Assembly: GCF_003626595.1 (NCBI RefSeq) | Contig: NZ_RBAK01000007.1 | Location: 186,001 to 250,000, forward strand | Source of the DNA: Micromonospora endolithica | GTDB taxonomy: Bacteria; Actinomycetota; Actinomycetes; Mycobacteriales; Micromonosporaceae | Direction of reading: 5' to 3' | DNA length: 64,000 nucleotides | Shown here: positions 40,421 through 48,296 of the stretch, piece after piece | Layout of the letters: every line of letters starts with the position of its first letter | Numbering within the stretch: position 1 is the stretch's first letter | Translations under genes and position numbers: made by a program | Notes under the pieces: generated by a model | Told to the model about the DNA's origin: nothing | Database searches by the model: none | What the model saw: the letters and a program-made list of their open reading frames with translations, nothing else

Positions 40421-41605
40421 TCAGCCGGCCAGTCGCCAGCGGCCGTTGCGGGCGACCAGCACGGTCAGCGCCTGTGGCATCAGACCGGAGTGGTTGTCCG
40501 GGGTCATCCGGATCGGACCGGAGAGGCCGTCCAACTGGGAGGTCTCCAGGGCGTCCCGGATGCCGTCGCGGTTCACCTTGCCCGGTTCGCCGCCGGCGCG
40601 CAGCGTGGCGTCGGCGATGAGCTGGACGGCGTCCGCGGCGAACGACGAAGATCCGTGGTAGCCGCCGTAGCTGGCGGTGTAGTCCTGGAACCACTGGCGG
40701 CGGGCGGCCTTCGCGGGTGTCGTCGCGATCACGTCGTCGATCACCATGGTCTGGGTGAAGATCAGGGTGGCCTGTTCGGTGGCCCGGGCCGAGGCGCCGA
40801 GGAACAGGTTGCCGGCGGCGGCGGCGTCGAAGAACAGCGAGCCGGAGAACGTGGCCTCCTGGGCGGCGGTGGCGGCCAGCGCCGCCTGCTCCGGCGAGGT
40901 CCACACCAGCAGGGCGTCGGGCTCACCGTCGACCAGCTCACCGACCTGCTGGGTGACCTCGGTGTCGGTGGGACGCACCGCCTGCGCCCGGATCGTGCGG
41001 ACGCCGGCCTTGGTCAGTTCGCCGCGCAGTGCGGCCAGACCCTCGCGCCCGTAGTCGTCGTCGCTGTGCAGTACGCCGACCTTGCGTACGCCACCCTTGC
41101 GGCGCAGTTCACCGGCGAGCGCGGCGGCGTTGTCGGCGGCGTTCGGTGCGACCTTGAACACGTACCGGCGCTCGGCCACCGGGGTGGCCACCGCCCCCGC
41201 CGGCGCCAGCGCGATGGTGGGGATCTGCTTCTCGTTGATGGTGCGGACCGCCCCGATCGCGCATTCGTTGCAGCCGCCCATGATGATCGCGCTGACCCTG
41301 GAATCGTCGCTGAAGTCGCGGATGTTGCGCAACGACTCGCTCGCGTCGGAGCGGTTGTCCTTCCACCTGAGTTCGATCCGGCGGCCGTTCAACGCGCCGG
41401 ACGAGTTCAGTTGGTCGATCTTCAGATCCAGTGCCCGCTGGTACGCCTTCCCGACCGGCGCGGCGGTGCCGGAGAGTTCCAGGTCGGCGGCGATGACGAT
41501 CGGGCTGGTGTCCTGTTCCTCCGCGCCGAACTGGCAGCCGGTGAGCATGGTGGCCAGCACGGCCGATGCGATCGCCGTGGCGGTCGCGGAGCGGATGGGG
41601 CTCAA
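40421..41605 (-). CDS. LivJ-like (amino acid/urea type) substrate-binding lipoprotein
   Basis: The 394-residue product has a lipoprotein signal with lipobox LTGC at C24, then a periplasmic-binding type-1 fold (VIAADLELSGTAAPVGKAYQ, IIMGGCNECAIGAV, GVLHSDDDYGREGLAAL). Family members bind branched amino acids, amides or urea. No permease or ATPase adjoins it, so it may be an orphan sensor-type binding protein for the conservon next to it. TTG 41605 is chosen because it follows GGAGG at 6 bases and gives a clean signal peptide. Confidence 0.85.
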   Translation of the reverse strand: MSPIRSATATAIASAVLATMLTGCQFGAEEQDTSPIVIAADLELSGTAAPVGKAYQRALDLKIDQLNSSGALNGRRIELRWKDNRSDASESLRNIRDFSDDSRVSAIIMGGCNECAIGAVRTINEKQIPTIALAPAGAVATPVAERRYVFKVAPNAADNAAALAGELRRKGGVRKVGVLHSDDDYGREGLAALRGELTKAGVRTIRAQAVRPTDTEVTQQVGELVDGEPDALLVWTSPEQAALAATAAQEATFSGSLFFDAAAAGNLFLGASARATEQATLIFTQTMVIDDVIATTPAKAARRQWFQDYTASYGGYHGSSSFAADAVQLIADATLRAGGEPGKVNRDGIRDALETSQLDGLSGPIRMTPDNHSGLMPQALTVLVARNGRWRLAG

Positions 41606-42051
41606 CTCAGTCCTCCAGGTGCGGCGCCGGCGCTGCCCGGTCACCGCCGGTTCGTCCGTCCTCAGTGGAGAAACGGGATGGGTCTGCCGTACGGTGTGCG
41701 CGAAGCCTGCAAAACCTTGCCAATGGCGGGCGCTGCGGTCAAGCGGGGGCGGCGACGGCTTTTCGGGACACCGATCCCACATCGTGGGGTAACGAAAAGT
41801 TTGCAAATGCTCACGCAACTGACATGCGCGACCACTCTGGAGTGAGATGCCCTGTTCACGGCCAGTACGAATTGCAGGTATTGGGTGATGCGGGAAGCCG
41901 TTGTACGCCCTCCGACCGTTTCCTGCCTCACTGCGGCTTCCCAAATCAGATCCCGTCTGATGAAATCGCCGCCGTGCCGCGCGTGGCGCTCTCCGCTGCA
42001 TCAGGCACGGGTCGGCGGGTCAGGCGTGGAAGATACGACGGAGGCGATGTC
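41606..42051. other. 446-base divergent spacer, lipoprotein / conservon
   Basis: No gene was seen. The stretch 41700-41960 is less GC-rich than its surroundings, as expected of a regulatory region. It contains a 5-bp stem CCCAC/GTGGG (41776-41788) and a 9-bp inverted repeat GGGAAGCCG (41891-41899) / CGGCTTCCC (about 41934-41942). No clear -35/-10 pair was found. Confidence 0.45.
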
Positions 42052-45000
42052 GTGAGCACCGGACCGACGACCCTGCCCGCCGGCGGCCAGCCCGCCCCGC
42101 CGCCGATCGGTGGCCCAACCGCCCCACCGCCCGCTGGCGGCCAGGGCGCGCGGTCCCGGCGACGCCGGCTGCCCCGACTCCGCGATGCCCGGATCCGCTC
42201 GAAGCTCGCGCTGATCCTGGTGGTCCCGGTCGCCGCGGTGATCGCGCTGGCCACCGTCCGACTGGTGTCGGTGGGCGAGGGCGCGTACGACGCGACCCGG
42301 GCACTGGCGCTGACCGAGCTGTCCATCGACGTCTCGGCGCTCACCCAGGACCTGCACTCCGAGCGGATGGCCGCCGCCGAGTTCCTGGCCGCCACGCGGG
42401 CCCAGCCCGACCCGTACAACCTCCGGGTCCGGGCCACCGACGAGCGGGTCCGGGAGTACCGGGCCGAGCGGGACCGGATCGGTGAGCCGCCGGCCGCGCT
42501 GGCCGACCGCCTGGCCACCATCGACGACCACCTGGAGACCCTCGACGCCACCCGGCAGCAGGTGCTGGACCGCAAGCAGATGGCGGTCGCCGAGGCGACC
42601 CTGCGGTACGGCGTGATCCTCACCGACCTCGTCGCGTACGGCGACGGGTTGGCCCAGCTGCCCGGCGAGGAGAGCCTGGCCGACGCCCGCCGTGCGGTGG
42701 CCGCGTTCGCCCGCGCGAAGGCGGCCGTCGCCGAGGAGGAGGCGGTCGTGTTCACCGCGCTCAGCGTCGGCCAGCTCGACGAGGAGCAGTTCTCCTCCTT
42801 CGTGGCCACCCTGACCAGCCAGCAGGAGGCGCTGACCGCCTTCTCGCTCGCCGCCGACCCGGCCCAGCGGACGCTGGTGGACAGCACCGTCTCCGGTGAC
42901 GCGGTGACCCTCGCCGACCGGGTGGCCGGCGACATCACCCGGTCCGTCGGGCAGCGGCCCCCGGTCGCCGCGCGGGAGGCCGTCGCCGCGATCGGCGCCG
43001 TCAACGACCTGATGCGGTGGGCCGAGATCCGGCTCCAGGACGAGCTGCTCAGCGACGCCGACCAGGCCCGCTCGGACGTGATCCGGCAGGCGATCGTGGA
43101 GTCGCTGCTGGTGCTGCTGACCCTGCTCATCGCGGTCACGCTCGCCGTCGTGCTCGCCCGCTCGCTCAACGAGTCGCTCTACCGGCTGCGCGAGGGTGCC
43201 CTCTCGGTGGCCAACCACGACCTGCCGGACGCGGTGCGCCGCCTGCAGCACATCGACACCGTCGGCGACGGCGGCGTGGACGCCATCGTCCAGCAGGTCC
43301 GGGACCCGATCAAGCTGGACAACCGGGACGAGGTCGGCCAGGTCGCCAGCGCGTTCAACGTGGTCCACCGCGAGGCGGTCCGGGTCGCGGCCGAGCAGGC
43401 CGCCCTGCGGACCAGCGTCTCGGCGATGTTCCTCAACCTGGCCCGGCGTAGTCAGACCCTGGTCGACCGGATGATCGGTGAGCTGGACGCGATCGAGCGC
43501 GGCGAGGAGGACCCGAAGCGCCTCGCGCAGCTGTTCGAGCTGGACCACCTGGCCACCCGGATGCGCCGCAACGACGAGAACCTGCTGGTTCTCGCGGGCG
43601 CCGACTCGGCCGTGCCGCGCCGCGACGACGCCCTGCTGGTGGACGTGCTGCGGGCCGCGCAGTCCGAGGTGGAGCTGTACAACCGGATCGAGTTCGGCAC
43701 TGTGGACACCGACATCTCGGTGGCCGCCAACGCGGTCAACGACGTGGTCCGGCTCGTCGCCGAGCTGCTCGACAACGCCACCCGCTTCTCGCCCCCGAAC
43801 ACCACCGTTGTCGCCGACGCCCGGCGGATCCGCGACTACGTCCTCATCCAGGTCGAGGACCGCGGCCTCGGCCTGACCGACGAGCAGATGGACTCGCTCA
43901 ACCGCCGCCTGGCCGGACCGTCCACGGTGGACGTCGCCGCGTTCCGGCTGATGGGTCTGGCCGTGGTGAGCCGGCTCGCCGCCCGCTACGGCATCCGCGT
44001 CGAGCTGCGCCGCAACGTCGAGGGTGGCACGGTGGCGCAGGTGACCCTGCCGGCCACCACCGTCGTGCTCCCCGCCACGCGGGGCCGCGACCAGGCGATC
44101 GTCCGTCCGCGCCAGTCGCTACCGGTCGAGCAGACCCCGCTGACCCCGGTGGGCCACGCCGAACCCCTGGCCGGCGCCCGTACCGCCGCGGCGACCCTCA
44201 CCGACCCCTGGCGGGTCGACCCGCCGGCTCCGTGGTCGGCGACGGGACAGGCCCGGGACACCACGGCGCCGGTGCAGGCCGGTGGGCCGACCCCGGCCCG
44301 GGTCCCGGTCGCACCGGCGTTCGCGGGCAGCGGCGGCGTCTCCGTCGGTACGCCGACCGTGGCCTACCCCACCATCGAGCCGCTGCCCCGGCGGGCTGCC
44401 GGCGACGCCGGCGAACCGGCCGCACCCGTCCTGCCGGTGGGCCCGGTCGCCGGACCGGTGGCCACCACCCCGTCCGCCGGCCTGGCCGGGGGAGCCAACG
44501 GCGGGCACCCCTCGCCCCTGCCCACTGTCGACGGTGGCACCCGCGCGGCCGGGCTGGGCGCCGGCCTGGCCGCCACCGCCCCGCTGGCCCCGGCCGCGCC
44601 GGTCGTGTCCCGTTCCGGCCTGCCGGCCGAGGCACCGATCTTCCGGGAGATGGAGGCGGTCTGGTTCCGCTCGCACGGCGACGACGCCACCGCCATCTTC
44701 GCCCGGCCGGACTTCGACCAGCCTCCGGCCGCCGCCGCGGCCACCCCGTCGCCGTCGACCGCGGCCACCCGGCCCAAGCTGCCCACCCGGACGCCGGGAA
44801 CGACGGACACCGCGCCGCCCGCGCAGCCCCCGGCGCAGCCTCCTCCGCCGTCGTACACTCCGCCGGTGAGCCGGAGCACGACGCCGGTCGCGCCGCCGCC
44901 GGCGCCCGCACCGGTCGCGCCGCCCGCACCGGTCGCGCCGCCCGCGCCGGCCGACCCGGTGGCCGCGCCGGCCGCCGAGACACCTGCCGCCAGCGAGTCC

Positions 45001-45279
45001 GCCGACGCCTGGCGGACCGCCGCCGACGAGGGATGGACCCGGGCCAGCAAGGCGGCCGAACCGGCCGCCGCCGGCACCACCCGGTCCGGCCTGCCCAAGC
45101 GGGTGCCGCAGGCGCAGTTGGTGCCCGGCGGCATCGAACCCCGGGGTGGCCGGGACCGCAGCCGGCGTACGCCGGACGAAGTACGGGGCCTGCTGTCGGC
45201 TTACCACCGCGGCGTGCAGCGGGGCCGGGCGGCCGGCACGGACCAGAACAGCACCTCGACCAAGGAGACGAGCCGATGA
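42052..45279 (+). CDS. Conservon sensor histidine kinase with nitrate-sensing-like domain (CvnA)
   Basis: The 1075-residue membrane kinase has TM1 (about 51-71), an outer helical NIT-like domain (about 75-340), TM2 (about 347-369), a HAMP-like region, a dimerisation helix pair (about 458-520, LARRSQTLVDRMIGELDAIE, with the FELDHLATRMRR histidine) and an ATPase domain (about 563-668; VAELLDNATRFSPP, EDRGLGL). A 400-residue Pro/Ala-rich tail follows. GTG 42052 follows GGAGG. It is the first of four genes of the Streptomyces-type cvn module. Confidence 0.92.
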   Translation: MSTGPTTLPAGGQPAPPPIGGPTAPPPAGGQGARSRRRRLPRLRDARIRSKLALILVVPVAAVIALATVRLVSVGEGAYDATRALALTELSIDVSALTQDLHSERMAAAEFLAATRAQPDPYNLRVRATDERVREYRAERDRIGEPPAALADRLATIDDHLETLDATRQQVLDRKQMAVAEATLRYGVILTDLVAYGDGLAQLPGEESLADARRAVAAFARAKAAVAEEEAVVFTALSVGQLDEEQFSSFVATLTSQQEALTAFSLAADPAQRTLVDSTVSGDAVTLADRVAGDITRSVGQRPPVAAREAVAAIGAVNDLMRWAEIRLQDELLSDADQARSDVIRQAIVESLLVLLTLLIAVTLAVVLARSLNESLYRLREGALSVANHDLPDAVRRLQHIDTVGDGGVDAIVQQVRDPIKLDNRDEVGQVASAFNVVHREAVRVAAEQAALRTSVSAMFLNLARRSQTLVDRMIGELDAIERGEEDPKRLAQLFELDHLATRMRRNDENLLVLAGADSAVPRRDDALLVDVLRAAQSEVELYNRIEFGTVDTDISVAANAVNDVVRLVAELLDNATRFSPPNTTVVADARRIRDYVLIQVEDRGLGLTDEQMDSLNRRLAGPSTVDVAAFRLMGLAVVSRLAARYGIRVELRRNVEGGTVAQVTLPATTVVLPATRGRDQAIVRPRQSLPVEQTPLTPVGHAEPLAGARTAAATLTDPWRVDPPAPWSATGQARDTTAPVQAGGPTPARVPVAPAFAGSGGVSVGTPTVAYPTIEPLPRRAAGDAGEPAAPVLPVGPVAGPVATTPSAGLAGGANGGHPSPLPTVDGGTRAAGLGAGLAATAPLAPAAPVVSRSGLPAEAPIFREMEAVWFRSHGDDATAIFARPDFDQPPAAAAATPSPSTAATRPKLPTRTPGTTDTAPPAQPPAQPPPPSYTPPVSRSTTPVAPPPAPAPVAPPAPVAPPAPADPVAAPAAETPAASESADAWRTAADEGWTRASKAAEPAAAGTTRSGLPKRVPQAQLVPGGIEPRGGRDRSRRTPDEVRGLLSAYHRGVQRGRAAGTDQNSTSTKETSR

Positions 45280-45683
45280 ACAGGCCAGCGGCCATGCAGG
45301 ACATGGGTTGGCTGCTCACCAACTTCGCCGACAGCGTGGCGGGGATCGCCCACGTGGTGGCGGTGTCCGCCGACGGGCTGTTGCTCGCCTCCTCCCGGGA
45401 CCTGCCCGGGGACCGGGCGGACCAGCTCGCGGCGATCACCTCGGGTGTGGTGAGCCTGACCGAAGGCGCCGCGCGGATGTTCAGCGCCGGTGGAGTGCTC
45501 CAGACCGTCATCGAGATGGACAGCGGCTACCTCTTCCTGATGTCGATCAGCGACGGGTCGTCGATGGCCGTGCTCGCGGCTCGCAGCTGCGACGTGGGCC
45601 AGGTGGGCTACGAGATGGCCCTGCTCGTCGAGCGGGTCGGCGCGGCCCTGGTGCCGCTGCCCCGGGACGCGGTGCGTTCGTAA
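45276..45683 (+). CDS. Roadblock/LC7 protein of conservon (CvnB)
   Basis: A 135-residue roadblock-fold product (LLTNFADSVAGIAHVVAVSADGLLLASS) that in cvn systems associates with the kinase and the GTPase. ATG 45276 overlaps the kinase stop by four bases. Length and motifs are typical. Confidence 0.93.
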   Translation: MNRPAAMQDMGWLLTNFADSVAGIAHVVAVSADGLLLASSRDLPGDRADQLAAITSGVVSLTEGAARMFSAGGVLQTVIEMDSGYLFLMSISDGSSMAVLAARSCDVGQVGYEMALLVERVGAALVPLPRDAVRS

Positions 45684-45767
45684 CCGGGGCGCGACGCGGG
45701 CCCGCGTCGGCCAGTGACGACAGATCCGGTGCCCACGGGCTCCGGCCGGGGAGGGAGGTGATCGCGG

Positions 45768-46133
45768 ATGGACCGCCGTCGTGAGGACCCGCGCGGGGCG
45801 CTCGTACGTCCGTACGCGGTCACCCGAGGGCGTACCGAGCCCCGGCAGGACATCGCCCTGGAGGCGGTGCTGATGGCCAGCCCGACGGCGGTCGCCGAGT
45901 CACGGTTCGCCGGGCACGACAAGCACCGCATCGCCACGATCTGCGAGGGCCGGGCCCAGTCGCTGGCGGAGATCGCCGCGTACACCCGGATGCCGCTGGG
46001 GGTGACCCGGGTGCTGGTCGCCGACATGGTGGCCGAGGGCCTGCTCACGCTACACACTGCCGCTCCCGCCGAGGGGTTCGAGGAGCGGATGGAGATCCTT
46101 GGAAGGGTGTTAAGTGGACTTCGCAGGCTATGA
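45768..46133 (+). CDS. DUF742 protein of conservon (CvnC)
   Basis: A 121-residue product with the DUF742 pattern: LVRPYAVTRGRTEP near the N-terminus, then a winged-helix-like part (AQSLAEIAAYTRMPLGVTRVLVADMVAEGLL). The family is thought to bridge the GTPase and roadblock protein. GGGAGG lies 9 bases before ATG 45768. It overlaps the GTPase gene by 20 bases. Confidence 0.92.
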   Translation: MDRRREDPRGALVRPYAVTRGRTEPRQDIALEAVLMASPTAVAESRFAGHDKHRIATICEGRAQSLAEIAAYTRMPLGVTRVLVADMVAEGLLTLHTAAPAEGFEERMEILGRVLSGLRRL

Positions 46134-46737
46134 CCCCGCCGGGGCACGCCAGAACCGGGGAATCGTCTCCGCGAAGATCGTGGTCGCGGGCGGGTTCGGC
46201 GTGGGCAAGACGACCCTGGTCGGCGCGATCTCGGAGATCACCCCGCTGACCACCGAAGCGGTGATGACCGCGGCCGGCGTCGGCATCGACGACCCGTCCA
46301 AGGTGCCGGGCAAGGAGACCACCACGGTCGCCATGGACTTCGGCCGGATCACCATGGCGCAGGACCTGATCCTCTATCTCTTCGGCACGCCGGGCCAGAC
46401 CCGCTTCTGGTTCATGTGGGACGAGATCATCCGGGGCGCGGTGGGCGCGGCGGTCCTGGTGGACACCCGCCGGATCACCGACGCGTTCGCGCCGCTGGAC
46501 TACTTCGAGAACCGCAACCTGCCGTACGTGGTGGCGCTGAACCACTTCGACGGCGCGCCGGAATACGAGCTGGACGAGGTCCGCGAGGCCCTGGCCATCC
46601 GGCCCGACGTGCCGCTGGTGATGACCGACGCCCGCAACCGGGAGTCGGTGAAGCAGGTGCTGGTGACCGTCGTGGAGCACGCGATGCTCCGGCTCCAGGC
46701 CGAGCACGACCGGGGCTACCCGGCACCGGTCGGCTGA
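46114..46737 (+). CDS. GTP/ATP-binding protein of conservon (CvnD)
   Basis: A 207-residue Ras-like GTPase: G1 GGFGVGKTT, G3-like GTPGQTRFWFMWDEI and G4-like ALNHFDGA. In cvn modules it acts as the switch of a prokaryotic GPCR-like signalling complex at the membrane. GTG 46114 follows GGAAGG. It ends the module. Confidence 0.93.
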   Translation: MDFAGYDPAGARQNRGIVSAKIVVAGGFGVGKTTLVGAISEITPLTTEAVMTAAGVGIDDPSKVPGKETTTVAMDFGRITMAQDLILYLFGTPGQTRFWFMWDEIIRGAVGAAVLVDTRRITDAFAPLDYFENRNLPYVVALNHFDGAPEYELDEVREALAIRPDVPLVMTDARNRESVKQVLVTVVEHAMLRLQAEHDRGYPAPVG

Positions 46738-46742
46738 CGCCC

Positions 46743-46775
46743 CCGGGCGCCGCGCGACCGTTGCGCGGCGCCCGG
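46743..46775. terminator. Terminator between convergent cvnD and nnaR
   Basis: A perfect 13-bp stem (CCGGGCGCCGCGC with GCGCGGCGCCCGG) and 7-base loop lies 5 bases after the cvnD stop. Confidence 0.7.
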
Positions 46776-46799
46776 AGCGTCCGGCGTCCGGTGCCCGGC

Positions 46800-46851
46800 G
46801 TTAAGAGGGGGCCCTTCCTCTACCGCAGGCGTTAACGGGGGGCCCTTCCTT
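46800..46851 (+). repeat. 52-bp dispersed repeat, copy C
   Basis: GTTAAG, GGGGGCCCTTCCT, CTACCGCAGGC, GTTAAC and a second GGGGGGCCCTTCCTT. It ends immediately at the stop codon of the convergent nnaR-like gene (46852) and follows the cvnD terminator. Confidence 0.92.
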
Positions 46852-47940
46852 TCATTCCACGCGGAGCCGGTAGCCGCGTTTCACCACGGTCTGCACCACC
46901 CGCGGCGCGCGCAGGCCGGCACGCAGCCGGGCCACCGCCATCTCCACCGCGTGCTCGTCCGCGCCGCGCGGCAGCGTCCGCAGCAGGGCGGTACGCGACA
47001 GCACCCGGCCGGGAGTGTCGGCCAGCGCCCGCAGCACCGCCATCGGGGCCGGGGCGAGCGGCCGCAGGTCGCCGTCGACGACGGCCGCGTGCCCGCGCAG
47101 CGTGAGCAGGTGACCGGCCACCTTCAGCGTGACGGTACGCCGGGGCAGCTCGTCCACGATGGTGCGGACCAGGGCGCCGAGCCGGGCCCGGTTCGGGGCG
47201 CTCACCGGTACCCCACGCCGCAGCAGCGGTTCAGCGGTCACCGCGCCGACGCAGGCGGCCAGCACGTCACCGCGGAGCGCGTCGAGCACCGCCTCGGTGC
47301 GGTCGCCCGCGCTGCGCAGCAGCGCCTCGGCGGCCGGCGCGGAGGTGAACGTGACCGCGTCGACCAGCCGGCCGGCGACCAGGTCGATCAGCCGGTGCAG
47401 GGGGGCCGGGTCGGTCGGTGGAGCCCACCGGTAGACCGGCACCTCGATGACGGTCGCCCCGGCGTCCTCCAGCGCCATCGTGCAGTCCGGCTGCCGCTCG
47501 CCGTGCAGCTGCATGGCGATGACCTGGCCGGCCACCCCACGACGGCGCAGGTGGTCGACCACCTCGTCGCAGCTCTCCGAGGCCGGTGACCACTGGTCGT
47601 GCAGACCGGCGGCGCGGATCGCCCCGCGTGCCTTGGGGCCGCGCGCCACCACGTACGCCTCGCCGAGCACCGAGCGCAGCGGCTCGGCGAGCCCCCACCC
47701 CTCGGCCGCCTCCAGCCAGCCGCGCATGCCGATGCCGGTGTTGGCCATCAGGATGTCCGGCGGCCGGTCGAGGCAGGCGCGGGTGGCCTCGCGCAGCTCC
47801 GTGTCGTCGGCCAGCGGCACGATCCGCAGGGCGGGGGCCAGGACCACCCGGGCGCCCCGCCGCTGGAGCAGCGCGGCCAACTCGTCCCGTCGCCGGTCCG
47901 CGGTCACGCCGATGGTGAAGCCGGACAACTCGTCGCGCAT
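46852..47940 (-). CDS. nnaR: NnaR-like regulator: HemD-like domain fused to winged helix
   Basis: The 362-residue product has a uroporphyrinogen-III-synthase fold (about 1-255; GFTIGVTADRRRDELAALLQ, ILMANTGIGMRGWL) and a C-terminal OmpR-type winged helix (about 275-362; VEMAVARLRAGLRAP, KRGYRLRVE). The same fusion in Streptomyces and mycobacteria (NnaR) activates nitrate/nitrite genes with GlnR. ATG 47940 overlaps nirD by four bases, so it is the last gene of the nitrate operon it probably controls. Confidence 0.88.
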   Translation of the reverse strand: MRDELSGFTIGVTADRRRDELAALLQRRGARVVLAPALRIVPLADDTELREATRACLDRPPDILMANTGIGMRGWLEAAEGWGLAEPLRSVLGEAYVVARGPKARGAIRAAGLHDQWSPASESCDEVVDHLRRRGVAGQVIAMQLHGERQPDCTMALEDAGATVIEVPVYRWAPPTDPAPLHRLIDLVAGRLVDAVTFTSAPAAEALLRSAGDRTEAVLDALRGDVLAACVGAVTAEPLLRRGVPVSAPNRARLGALVRTIVDELPRRTVTLKVAGHLLTLRGHAAVVDGDLRPLAPAPMAVLRALADTPGRVLSRTALLRTLPRGADEHAVEMAVARLRAGLRAPRVVQTVVKRGYRLRVE

Positions 47941-48296
47941 CAGGTCTCCTGTCGCAGCCGCACCTCGACCAGTCCGTCCCGGCACCGCACCTCGTGCCGC
48001 CCGACGGAGACTCCCGGCAGGTCCAGGCAGTGCCCGGTGCGCAGGTCGTACACCTGCTTGTGCAGCGGGGAGGCGAGCGTGGGCGCCCCGCCGCGGCTGC
48101 CCACGATCCCCCGGGACAGCACGTACGCGCCGGTGACCGGGTCCCGGTTGTCGACCGCGAAGATCCCGTCGGCGGTGCGGAACAGCGCCACCTGCTCACC
48201 GGCGACCAGGGCGGCGACGCCCCGGTCGGTGTCCAGCCGGTCCAGCGGGCAGACCGTCGTCCAGGTCAGCGTCGTGGGGGTGATCGTGACGGTCAT
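47940..48296 (-). CDS. nirD: Nitrite reductase small subunit NirD
   Basis: A 118-residue Rieske-like NirD (VCPLDRLDTDRGVAALVAGE, FAVDNRDPVTGAYVLSRGIV, PLHKQVYDLRTGHCLDLPG). As usual for NirD, the Rieske cluster ligands are mostly absent, so it is structural or regulatory. It overlaps nirB and nnaR by four bases. Confidence 0.94.
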   Translation of the reverse strand: MTVTITPTTLTWTTVCPLDRLDTDRGVAALVAGEQVALFRTADGIFAVDNRDPVTGAYVLSRGIVGSRGGAPTLASPLHKQVYDLRTGHCLDLPGVSVGRHEVRCRDGLVEVRLRQET

